From the NCBI GenBank assembly GCA_030690875.1, contig JAUYFP010000026.1, positions 1 to 6,677 on the forward strand: DNA of 6,677 nucleotides, given 5' to 3'. The DNA comes from a bacterium (GTDB lineage Bacteria > Patescibacteriota > Patescibacteriia > UBA1558 > GWA2-36-10). Of the stretch, positions 1 to 5,186 are shown one piece after another (within the stretch, counting starts at the first letter, position 1; the number at the start of each line of letters is the position of its first letter). Made by a program: the position numbers and the translations under genes. The notes beneath the pieces were generated by a model. The model was not told the DNA's origin. It saw only the letters and a list, made by a program, of their open reading frames with translations, and did not search any database.

Positions 1-2
1 AA

Positions 3-1106
3 GATGTTGAATTAATTTTTAATAAAATAACCGAACTAGCCAATTTAGCTACACGAGAGGACAACGAATTAACGACTAGTGTACTTACAGAAGACGCAAA
101 TGTAAATATGAACACCGTCAGATCAATTTTGTTACAAAAAACACATGATATTATTAGTAAATTTTCTGAATATATAAATAACGTAGATAATGTAGGGGTA
201 GAAAAAATTTCAGAGTTACTCCAATCACTCGAGAGAAGCAAGGTGGAAATAGAATTATTAGCAGCGATATTAAAAGCAGTTAAAAAAAATAATCAAGAAT
301 TGAGTTTAGATCAATTAATAAATTTAACTCTTGAGGTTGGCAATTTTGGTCAAGCATTAGACACGGAAGATCAGGAACAGATATTAGCTATTGCTCAAGA
401 AAATTGGCAACAAAATCCTAAACTACAAAAAGAGGTTGTAAGCGAACTCCGAGGTGAACTTCAAGATGCCCACAAACAAAAATTTTACGTACTAAGATAT
501 GAGGGCAATATCATCGGTTTTGTTAGGTTCAAAGAAATTGCGCTCGGTCAATTGTACGCTGGCTCTTTGAATATCCATAGTGAATTGAGAGGTTTAAAAG
601 TAGGCGAAGCACTCATGACTGAAACTATAGACAAAGAAGCAGAACAAAATATTTTACAGGCTACTGCTTCACCACGTATTCAGGCCTTATCATATTATGT
701 GGAGCGTTTGGGCTTTGTTATTGACGGCATAATTGAAAACTATCATGGTACTGGTGAGCCCTTACTGACAATTTCATGTGATAGAGCTAATAATAAAAAA
801 TACAATTTTAGGAATGAAGGTAAAGACATTCAACTTGGGTTCAATGAAATAAAAAAACAGGCGCAAGAAGTTAGTAAACTTGATAGCCTTATCGGTCAAG
901 ATAGTATTATTTTAGCCTTTGATATACAGAGAAATTTTGAGGCTTACAATGAGGCTATGAAAAAATTATTACCAGTCAAGGCAGATCATGGATCAAGCTC
1001 GACTAAAAAAAATGAAGGGGTTAAATATAAAATAACACGTTGTTTGAAAGATGTGGGCACTGAGGATGGTGATCTAAGATATTTTGTTTTTGAAAAAATC
1101 AATTAA
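3..1106 (+). CDS. GNAT-domain protein, 5'-truncated by window edge
   Basis: The frame is open with no stop from base 3 to the TAA at 1104-1106, so this is the C-terminal 367 residues of a longer protein. The first ATG (108) has no Shine-Dalgarno sequence and lies inside continuous coding sequence, so it is probably not the start. Numbering from that ATG, residues 1-100 are mostly helical and charged. Residues about 120-226 resemble a GNAT N-acyltransferase fold: a beta strand pair (KFYVLRYEGNIIGFVRF), then an acetyl-CoA-loop-like RGLKVGEAL (161-169), then SYYVERLGF (195-203), the usual 'YxxxGF' element. A C-terminal extension of about 100 residues is unrecognised. The GNAT family transfers acyl groups from acyl-CoA to amines; the substrate cannot be told from this sequence. 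The pyrophosphate-loop motif is not a perfect Q/RxxGxG/A, so activity is uncertain. A terminator follows 13 bases after the stop. Confidence 0.75.
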   Translation, partial: DVELIFNKITELANLATREDNELTTSVLTEDANVNMNTVRSILLQKTHDIISKFSEYINNVDNVGVEKISELLQSLERSKVEIELLAAILKAVKKNNQELSLDQLINLTLEVGNFGQALDTEDQEQILAIAQENWQQNPKLQKEVVSELRGELQDAHKQKFYVLRYEGNIIGFVRFKEIALGQLYAGSLNIHSELRGLKVGEALMTETIDKEAEQNILQATASPRIQALSYYVERLGFVIDGIIENYHGTGEPLLTISCDRANNKKYNFRNEGKDIQLGFNEIKKQAQEVSKLDSLIGQDSIILAFDIQRNFEAYNEAMKKLLPVKADHGSSSTKKNEGVKYKITRCLKDVGTEDGDLRYFVFEKIN

Positions 1107-1118
1107 CAAACACTGTCA

Positions 1119-1160
1119 TAAAAAAATAGCCCCCTAAGTAAGAGGGGGGTTTTTTATTTC
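1119..1160. terminator. Bidirectional rho-independent terminator between convergent genes
   Basis: CCCCCT (1130-1135) pairs with AGGGGG (1143-1148) around a 7-base loop. A T-run follows on the + strand (1150-1155), and an A-run precedes it (1121-1126), giving a U-run on the minus-strand transcript. It therefore ends both the GNAT-domain gene and the TrmB-like gene. The last codons and stop (1134-1136) of the minus-strand gene lie inside the hairpin. Confidence 0.85.
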
Positions 1161-1910
1161 TTCCAAACTTTGCCAAATATATTCAAAAAAAAGTTTGTGC
1201 AGGTTGTAGATATTTTTATTTTCAACAATCACCCCTATTTTTTCTTCAGCCGAAAAAACCTGATAGGATATTTTATTATCATAAATTTGCATGCCTGATG
1301 AAAAAGGATAATATTCTTTAGCTAAAAATTTTATCTGGGTCAACTCTTGATTGTAATGCTCAAAGAATTTTCTATTTTCTACGGTGTCCGCTACGATTAG
1401 TTTTTTCTTGATGCCTAAGCTCTCTCTTTTTTTAGCATATTCCTCATTTATTTTTTTTAAATTTTTATTGAGCTCGGCTAGATCAGCAAAAGTATATATC
1501 TCGGTTTGGCTATTTAGACTGTCATACAAAACTTGTTTCAGGCCATCTTCGCCTTCATAAAATTTTACACCTGGTTTGTGGTTGCTTAGGTTATAGGCAG
1601 AAGTTAACTCTGGTAAGATAGCCAAATAATTTTTTTTGTCCTTAGCAAATTTTTTTTCTTTTTGCTCAAATAAAAGATCGAGCTTAGTAGGATGCTCGGC
1701 TACGTAGGAGCTAATTTGGTTTTTGGTGTTTTTTCTTTCAACTAAGCCAATATTAATTAACTCCTCTAAACCTTTATAGACCACTCCTCGTGGTCTTTTG
1801 ATCTTTTGGCCTATTTTACTGGCCTTATTTTCACCAATATTTAACAAAAACTCATAGATTTCAGCTTGTACGGCTGTGAGGCCTAGGTTTTTGAATTGTT
1901 CTTGATACAT
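1134..1910 (-). CDS. TrmB-family transcriptional regulator
   Basis: A 258-residue protein. Residues about 5-70 form a winged helix-turn-helix with the TrmB-type opening 'LGLTAVQAEIYEFLL'. The recognition helix is around RPRGVVYKGLEELINIGLV (39-57), followed by the wing. A lysine-rich, probably coiled, linker spans about 75-100. The C-terminal domain begins near GVKFYEGEDGLKQV (114-127), the pattern of the TrmB/PLD-like effector domain in this family. Family members are DNA-binding regulators, often of sugar or energy metabolism in archaea and of unknown targets in CPR bacteria. The ATG at 1910 has no clear Shine-Dalgarno; the promoter at 1946-1973 would give a leader of about 29 nt. The gene is divergent from the cassette-array promoter, so control of the array or of itself is plausible but unproven. 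The gene end overlaps the shared terminator. Confidence 0.85.
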   Translation of the reverse strand: MYQEQFKNLGLTAVQAEIYEFLLNIGENKASKIGQKIKRPRGVVYKGLEELINIGLVERKNTKNQISSYVAEHPTKLDLLFEQKEKKFAKDKKNYLAILPELTSAYNLSNHKPGVKFYEGEDGLKQVLYDSLNSQTEIYTFADLAELNKNLKKINEEYAKKRESLGIKKKLIVADTVENRKFFEHYNQELTQIKFLAKEYYPFSSGMQIYDNKISYQVFSAEEKIGVIVENKNIYNLHKLFFEYIWQSLEEIKNPPLT

Positions 1911-1945
1911 AAATTTATCTATTTTTTATTCTATTTAACAAACTA

Positions 1946-1973
1946 ATTATAGCACATCTAAATATTTTGTCAA
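1946..1973 (-). promoter_or_regulatory. Sigma70 promoter for the TrmB-like regulator
   Basis: Read on the minus strand, TTGACA (1973-1968) and TATAAT (1951-1946) are separated by 16 bases, with a TGC extended -10 just upstream of the -10. Both boxes match consensus. The predicted start is near 1939, about 29 nt before the ATG. Confidence 0.85.
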
Positions 1974-2060
1974 TATGAATAATGACACTTTTGAGTATAT
2001 TTTATAGTGATTTTAATCAATATGTAAAGGTTATAATGAACATTTATTAAAATATGTGTT

Positions 2061-2096
2061 GTATATACTTGACAATATTCTTTAAGTATGCTATAC
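2061..2096. promoter_or_regulatory. Imperfect inverted repeat over the array promoter (candidate operator)
   Basis: GTATATACTT (2061-2070) is mirrored by AAGTATGCTATAC (2084-2096), with a two-base insertion in the right arm. The arms cover the -35 region and reach into the -10. This is the placement expected of a repressor site, and the neighbouring TrmB-like protein is an obvious candidate. The link is inference only; AT-rich DNA produces such repeats readily. Confidence 0.35.
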
Positions 2097-2097
2097 T
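2069..2097 (+). promoter_or_regulatory. Strong extended -10 sigma70 promoter driving the array
   Basis: TTGACA (2069-2074), a 17-base spacer and TATACT (2092-2097), with an extended -10 TGC at 2089-2091. The predicted transcription start is near 2104. No ORF starts within the next ~750 bases, so the primary product begins with the long structured RNA. No comparably good promoter was seen inside the array, which suggests one transcript through all three ORFs. Confidence 0.85.
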
Positions 2098-2103
2098 GCT
2101 ATG

Positions 2104-2850
2104 TTAAACAATAAATTACATTTTTTGTCAAATAGTTCTTTCAAACAATAATCCATAAAATCATTTCTTAAACCTGTTTCTAGCGGATTAGAGTGGTGGC
2201 TATCATGTGACTAGCAAAGTCTTGAGAGAGCATGATAGCGACCCAATCTTTAAGGAAAGGGCGGAAATGACTGCTTACTAACAAGTGTCCCTTCTCTTAT
2301 CCCCTACTTGGGATGAGGGAAGCACAGTGGTTAGTAAAAAATACTGACTACGATGTTCATTTCAAAATTTTTAGAAATGTTACTAATCTTGGGAAACAAA
2401 AATGAGCAAACCATTGTTCATAATCATCTAAATACTCAAAAGAGTTGAGAGAGATAGATGTGGAGAGGGTTTGTCCCCCAAGTTTAATAACTCTACAAAT
2501 TCGCTTATGATAGGGACTTTATTAAAAAGTCAGTCCTAATAGTCATTTTAAGCGAAGTGGCTGTGTCAGGACTTTGTTTGCTTAAAAAATGTGGCTAATT
2601 CCCGCTAAATAGCGTGATAGGTCCATAAGCAATCATACTATCGCCTGTTCTCACTAATATTAGGGAGATCAGCTGGAGAAAAAAGATTAAGCGCCTTTTG
2701 TCTCCAGAAATTTCCTTAAAATTAAAAAGGAAGGTACTTTAAAATTTAAAATACATGTGGCTCCTTATAAGTGGATGTCTCAATGTCCTTTTATAAGGGG
2801 CTACATAATGTGGCTTCTGGAAAATGGCTGAGCCAAATCAGCCGAAAAAA
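2104..2850 (+). ncRNA. Long ornate structured RNA leader of unknown class
   Basis: There is no credible ORF here, but complementary segments are dense. GCTATCATG 2199-2207 pairs with 2231-2239. TTACTAAC 2275-2282 pairs with 2330-2337, enclosing 2291-2303/2310-2322. A four-tier nested stem has CTTGGG 2388-2393/2477-2482, CAAACC 2407-2412/2468-2473, CATCTA 2425-2430/2455-2460 and ACTC 2434-2437/2442-2445. TCGCTTA 2501-2507 pairs with 2549-2555. TTGCTTA 2578-2584 pairs with 2626-2632 around CGCTA 2603-2607/2610-2614. CTGGAGA 2673-2679 pairs with 2701-2707. A 17-bp stem with three G-U pairs joins 2755-2771 and 2790-2806. GGTTAGTAA (2329-2337) can also pair with 2380-2388, hinting at a switch or pseudoknot. 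Size and complexity recall the large ornate RNAs (GOLLD, ROOL, OLE), but I cannot match it to any of them. I see no group I core or group II domain V. The 5' end is inferred from the promoter; the 3' edge is estimated from the ORF A ribosome binding site. Confidence 0.65.
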
Positions 2851-2852
2851 AA

Positions 2853-2857
2853 GGGAG
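2853..2857 (+). promoter_or_regulatory. Ribosome binding site fixing the ORF A start
   Basis: GGGAG, preceded by a run of eight A's and spaced 6 bases from the ATG at 2864. Just upstream GGCTGA/TCAGCC forms a hairpin. This settles the start at 2864 rather than the in-frame ATG at 2771, which has no such signal and lies in an RNA stem. The same layout (A-run, purine-rich SD, 6 bases, ATG) recurs at ORFs B and C. Confidence 0.85.
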
Positions 2858-2863
2858 TTTATA

Positions 2864-3220
2864 ATGATAAAAAATCTGACCCCCCACGCCATGGTGGTGT
2901 TTGGTCTGGACGGCACGACGGAAGTCGCCCGGATCGAGCCCATCGGTTCGATTGCCCGGGTACTCACCCAGGCAACCGACGCCGGCACGGTCACGATCGA
3001 CGGGGTCGAAATCCCCGTGGTCGAGACGGCCTACGGGCAGGTGGAGAACCTGCCCGAACCGCAGGATGGCACCACTCTCGTGGTGTCAATCCTGGTAGTG
3101 AGCGCCCTCAAGGCGCTCGGCATCGTCCGGGACGACGTCGTGTCGCCGGACACGGGTCCCCAGTCCGTCGTTCGCGACGGGGAGGGCAAAATTATGGGGG
3201 TCAAGCGCTTCACGCGCTAG
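2864..3220 (+). CDS. ORF A: conserved 'NLTPH' protein of unknown function
   Basis: A 118-residue soluble protein starting MIKNLTPHAMVVF. It has a central GSIARVLTQ segment, then ENLPEPQDGTTLVVS (61-75), VVSPDTGPQSVVRD (92-105) and the ending GKIMGVKRFTR. From memory this pattern (N-terminal NLTPH, LPEPQ..T..VVS, DVVSPDTGP, RD..G.I.GV) recurs in small proteins of actinobacteria, phages and other bacteria with no assigned function; a profile search would be needed to confirm it. No signal peptide or membrane segment is visible. The G+C content (39/60 in 2941-3000) is strikingly above the AT-rich flanks, which indicates recent acquisition. The coding sequence is full of perfect hairpins: 3034-3042/3048-3056, 3070-3075/3080-3085, 3100-3106/3112-3118 and 3165-3170/3175-3180, the last with a UUCG loop. 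It is the first ORF after the leader RNA. Confidence 0.85.
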   Translation: MIKNLTPHAMVVFGLDGTTEVARIEPIGSIARVLTQATDAGTVTIDGVEIPVVETAYGQVENLPEPQDGTTLVVSILVVSALKALGIVRDDVVSPDTGPQSVVRDGEGKIMGVKRFTR

Positions 3221-3232
3221 ACACCCAAGCGC

Positions 3233-3283
3233 GCCGTAACCGCGCAAGCGTTCATCCGAGTTGAGGGTTACGGCCTCAACTCG
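3233..3283 (+). other. H-type pseudoknot candidate after ORF A
   Basis: CGAGTTGAGG (3257-3266) pairs perfectly with CCTCAACTCG (3274-3283), leaving the 7-base loop GTTACGG (3267-3273). That loop is fully complementary to CCGTAAC (3234-3240) upstream, so hairpin and loop-upstream helices can form a pseudoknot. GCCGTAAC/GTTACGGC superficially recalls integron attC core boxes but does not fit RYYYAAC/GTTRRRY. It sits directly before boundary repeat 1. Confidence 0.6.
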
Positions 3284-3287
3284 AAAA

Positions 3288-3349
3288 CATTGTTCTTTTT
3301 CAAAGGAGCTTAAAAGAGTTTTTAGGAAGTTTCTCTCAAAAAAATTTCC
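3288..3349 (+). repeat. Boundary repeat, copy 1
   Basis: First of three near-identical ~59-bp blocks starting TGTTCTTTT (3291) and containing AAGGAGCTTAAA. It ends in the hairpin GGAAGTTT (3325-3332) / AAATTTCC (3342-3349) around a CTCTC-containing loop. This copy carries one C-to-T change in the right arm relative to copies 2 and 3, which keeps pairing as G-U. It abuts stem III of hammerhead 1. CATT before the block is shared only with copy 2. Confidence 0.92.
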
Positions 3350-3350
3350 C

Positions 3351-3403
3351 TCTGTTATCCAGATATGTATCTGGGCTGATGAGTCCAAAAGGACGAAAAC
3401 AGA
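3351..3403 (+). ncRNA. Type III hammerhead ribozyme 1
   Basis: All core elements are present in order. Stem III is TCTGTT (3351-3356) with AACAGA (3398-3403). The predicted cleavage is after A3357 (UUA, an allowed NUH triplet). Stem I is 3358-3365 with 3368-3375, including a U-G pair at 1.1/2.1. CUGAUGA is at 3376-3382, stem II GTCC (3383-3386)/GGAC (3391-3394) has an AAAA loop, and GAAA is at 3395-3398. Cleavage in cis would separate the ORF A transcript, ending just after the boundary hairpin, from the ORF B transcript. The stem I loop is very short, so rate-enhancing loop-loop contacts may be limited. Confidence 0.93.
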
Positions 3404-3537
3404 AAGTTCTTTAAAAATGAGCCTTTTGTAATTCCTCAAGAGCGGTTTGTTAGCAATCCGTTGATGAGGGGTTGCAAAATGCGACTGCCTGACGGTCACC
3501 ATCCTCTTGGCGAAGGCCCAAAAAAGGGAGGCAAGTC
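3404..3537 (+). promoter_or_regulatory. 5' leader of the ORF B unit with ribosome binding site
   Basis: A 134-base noncoding stretch after hammerhead 1. It includes CCTCA/TGAGG and GTTGCA/TGCGAC pairings and ends in an A-run, GGGAGG (3526-3531) and a 6-base spacer to the ATG at 3538. That spacing matches ORFs A and C. No internal promoter was seen, so translation probably depends on the array transcript. Confidence 0.75.
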
Positions 3538-4332
3538 ATGTTTAGGTCTTTGGCAGAAATAAAAAAACTCTTGAATACCGACAAGGTATTCGAGACGACG
3601 ACGTCATTTGGCGTCAATATGTTTGGTAAATACTTACCAAACATCACATTTATTATCCCTAAGGATTTTGAGGAGAATCCATTGGGATACAGGAAGGATT
3701 CTCCTGTGAGGGAGATGTTGGCAGATATGAACGTCGCTTTCAATGGTGACGGATCTGTCCTTTTCGGGGACTTCTGGGTGTCCCAGAAAGGAGGGGCTTG
3801 TTTCCGCCCGAAGCCGATTGTGCAGGCACAGCATGTGCTTGTGCGAATCAACTGGGGTGGAGCATTCCGCCGCAGTTATGGTAACTTTAGTGGCGGAATG
3901 GGGGAATTTTATTTCCGCCGTGCCGGTTCGAATGGCGGCGGGATGGGGAATGATTTCTTCGTATTCCCAGTAGGTTTCTATAATGTTATCCATGACGAGG
4001 AGATTGACGGGGAGATGATGCCTCCTGTAGAAAAATCGTTCGTTGAGCGGGCGAACGAAGTACGTTCGATGTTCGCGGTTTATGACCGCGAACAGGCCGA
4101 AGTCAAAGCCACCCAAGTTCGCGCGAAGGCGCAAGCTGAGGTGGCGAGCAAAGCAGCCAAGGAGGTTGCTTTCGGCGCTCGCGTTGAAACAGCGAATATC
4201 ACCCTTGTGGCTCGCGGGTATAAACCCGTAGAGCAGGGGGAGTTCTACTTCTTGTGGAACCAAACTACTTGGCTCTACACGGAGGAGAACGTTGCCATCT
4301 TAGAGATGGCAGTTCGTTACACGAAAGAGTAG
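3538..4332 (+). CDS. ORF B: 264-aa protein of unknown function
   Basis: I do not recognise this protein. Residues 1-105 are mixed alpha/beta, starting MFRSLAEIKKLLNT. Residues about 107-138 are rich in Gly, Phe, Arg and Asn (GGAFRRSYGNFSGGMGEF..., SNGGGMGND). Residues about 165-212 form a charged, Ala-rich and probably long helix (EKSFVERANEV...VRAKAQAEVASKAAKEVAF). The C-terminus is a compact aromatic segment (EFYFLWNQTTWLYTEE). There is no signal peptide or membrane helix. The start is set by GGGAGG six bases upstream. The gene contains perfect inverted repeats of 9-11 bp: 3619-3629/3634-3644, 3671-3680/3696-3705, 3863-3871/3892-3900 and 4070-4079/4085-4094. G+C rises toward the 3' half (36/60 in 4081-4140). 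It is flanked by the two intact hammerheads, so it would sit on a self-released RNA of 1241 nt (3358-4598). Confidence 0.8.
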   Translation: MFRSLAEIKKLLNTDKVFETTTSFGVNMFGKYLPNITFIIPKDFEENPLGYRKDSPVREMLADMNVAFNGDGSVLFGDFWVSQKGGACFRPKPIVQAQHVLVRINWGGAFRRSYGNFSGGMGEFYFRRAGSNGGGMGNDFFVFPVGFYNVIHDEEIDGEMMPPVEKSFVERANEVRSMFAVYDREQAEVKATQVRAKAQAEVASKAAKEVAFGARVETANITLVARGYKPVEQGEFYFLWNQTTWLYTEENVAILEMAVRYTKE

Positions 4333-4531
4333 CACGCACGACGGAATTTTCGCAATCAGCCGTGATCCCAAATAATTGTGGATTAGGGGGGTTGCAAAAA
4401 AGGAAGGGTAAAAATACGACTCGGCCGTCGTGGCCACAGTCTACCGGCACCTTAACAAGGACCGGTAGACCCAGTGCTCTGTGTAAGCGCTCAAGGTTCT
4501 TAGAGAGAGAAGACACGGCTTCTCTCTCTAT
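4333..4531 (+). other. Hairpin-rich 3' region of the ORF B unit
   Basis: A 199-base stretch with no convincing gene. It holds two strong hairpins: GTCTACCGG (4439-4447) with CCGGTAGAC (4462-4470), and an 11-bp perfect stem (4502-4512 with 4519-4529) around ACACGG. The second ends two bases before boundary repeat 2, the same position as the pseudoknot stem before repeat 1. Neither is followed by a proper T-run, so they look like 3'-end or boundary structures rather than terminators. Confidence 0.65.
4381..4452 (+). pseudogene. Possible remnant of another unit's translation start
   Basis: GATTAGGGGG, an A-run and AGGAAGGG (4401-4408) closely resemble the start region of ORF C (CATTAGGGGG, A-run, GAGGAG). 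The codon at the expected position (4414-4416) is ATA rather than ATG, and the frame ends after 13 codons. This could be the eroded start of a lost ORF or chance similarity; support is weak. Confidence 0.25.
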
Positions 4532-4592
4532 CATTGTTCTTTTCATAAGGAGCTTAAAGAGTTTTTAGGAAGTTTCTCTCAAAAAAACTTCC
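4532..4592 (+). repeat. Boundary repeat, copy 2
   Basis: Same block as copy 1, starting CATTGTTC. It differs mainly by single-base length changes in the T and A runs and CATAAGG for CAAAGG. Its hairpin GGAAGTTT (4568-4575) / AAACTTCC (4585-4592) is perfectly paired. It leads into hammerhead 2 after one base. Confidence 0.92.
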
Positions 4593-4593
4593 A

Positions 4594-4654
4594 CCTTATA
4601 TAGATGTATATCTATACTGATGAGCCCATTCAATAAAACTGCAGGGCGAAAAGG
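4594..4654 (+). ncRNA. Type III hammerhead ribozyme 2
   Basis: Stem III is CCTT (4594-4597)/AAGG (4651-4654), with predicted cleavage after A4598 (UUA). Stem I is TATAGAT (4599-4605)/ATCTATA (4610-4616) with a GTAT loop. CUGAUGA is at 4617-4623, stem II is GCCC (4624-4627)/GGGC (4644-4647) with a 16-base loop, and GAAA is at 4648-4651. All three helices differ in sequence from hammerhead 1 yet stay paired while the core is identical, which is compensatory change. The short stem III (4 bp) may rely on the nearby boundary hairpin. Confidence 0.93.
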
Positions 4655-4784
4655 AAAGTTTTTTGAAAACTAGTATGGATTTTTGCGCTTAGGAAATAAA
4701 TGTTTTGTTTCTTGAGTGCAGAAATTCTTCTGCACAGAATCATCGACCCCATTTCATTAGGGGGTCAAAAAAGAGGAGAGAAAG
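4655..4784 (+). promoter_or_regulatory. 5' leader of the ORF C unit with ribosome binding site
   Basis: A 130-base noncoding stretch. It contains an 11-bp stem with three wobble pairs in the 4685-4717 region, the perfect hairpin GTGCAGAA (4716-4723)/TTCTGCAC (4728-4735) and GACCCC (4745-4750)/GGGGTC (4761-4766). An A-run, GAGGAG (4773-4778) and six bases then lead to the ATG at 4785. The last hairpin lies just upstream of the Shine-Dalgarno, as at ORF A. Confidence 0.7.
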
Positions 4785-5159
4785 ATGACGTGGTTTAATA
4801 ATCCCTATGAGAAGTTGCGATCTTGGAGGGATGATGTGTGTACCCCAGGAGAGCGGGTGTACTTCTCAAAGGGTGTAGTGTCTGAGGTGGCTCCCTTAGG
4901 TACTACCCATGTCGCAGTGGGCGATTTAATCGCCTTTCTGCGGGCTGAGGAGGGAGGGGTGAAGGTCATCAGGGCCTTCACTTGTGAGGGATACTGGGCT
5001 CGCTGGTATCCTACCCCCGTTTCGGCGAGGGAGCTCGCCGAAATGAACTCTGCGATAGAAAGACATATCGCAGAGGGAAGAGCTAATGGGAGGATGGCTC
5101 TAGTTGCTCGTAGGAAAGACTGCGGGCAAGAGGAGATCGCTTGGCTATATGGTTTGTAG
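4785..5159 (+). CDS. ORF C: 124-aa protein of unknown function
   Basis: I do not recognise this protein. It starts MTWFNNPYEKLRSWRDD, has a central beta-rich section (GERVYFSKGVVSEVAPLGTTHVAVGDLIAFL) and a Trp/Tyr-rich patch CEGYWARWYP (67-76). A helix follows (SARELAEMNSAIERHIAEGRA, 80-100), and the end is EEIAWLYGL. There is no membrane segment or signal peptide. The GAGGAG site six bases upstream supports the start. Perfect coding hairpins include a 10-bp stem (5020-5029 with 5034-5043, GGAG loop) and another 10-bp stem (5048-5057 with 5066-5075), almost back to back. It is the last ORF before the degenerate boundary. Confidence 0.78.
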   Translation: MTWFNNPYEKLRSWRDDVCTPGERVYFSKGVVSEVAPLGTTHVAVGDLIAFLRAEEGGVKVIRAFTCEGYWARWYPTPVSARELAEMNSAIERHIAEGRANGRMALVARRKDCGQEEIAWLYGL

Positions 5160-5186
5160 GAAGTGTGGCGGACGCACCGACGCAGG

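Noticed and set aside
2132..2142. A zeroth boundary repeat upstream of the leader (GTTCTTTCAAA)
   Set aside because: Only about 11 bases resemble the start of the boundary repeat, and neither the GGAAGTTT hairpin nor a ribozyme follows, so chance is likely in AT-rich DNA.
2827..2850. A further hammerhead before ORF A (CTGA...GCCGAAAA)
   Set aside because: The CTGA lies within a simple hairpin GGCTGA/TCAGCC; there is no UGA, no separate stem II and no stem I or stem III partners.
2104..2850. Self-splicing group I or group II intron
   Set aside because: No group II domain V-like hairpin or group I P7/P3 core could be found, no intron ORF is present, and no interrupted gene flanks it.
2771..2863. 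ORF A starting at the upstream in-frame ATG (31 extra residues)
   Set aside because: No ribosome binding site, the extra codons overlap the 17-bp RNA stem 2755-2806, and the ATG at 2864 has an ideal GGGAG with 6-base spacing and begins the conserved NLTPH segment.
2824..3264. Other-frame and antisense open frames across ORF A
   Set aside because: GC-rich coding DNA leaves stop-poor shadow frames. These have Arg/Pro/Gly-rich, low-complexity translations and no ribosome binding sites.
3233..3274. Canonical integron attC site (GCCGTAAC...GTTACGGC)
   Set aside because: The core boxes do not match RYYYAAC/GTTRRRY and no integrase is seen. Pseudoknot pairing explains the complementarity better.
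3634..4263. Long antisense open frame (209 codons) opposite ORF B
   Set aside because: It overlaps ORF B, which has a strong start signal; the antisense frame has no supporting start site and an implausible His/Arg/Cys-rich composition.
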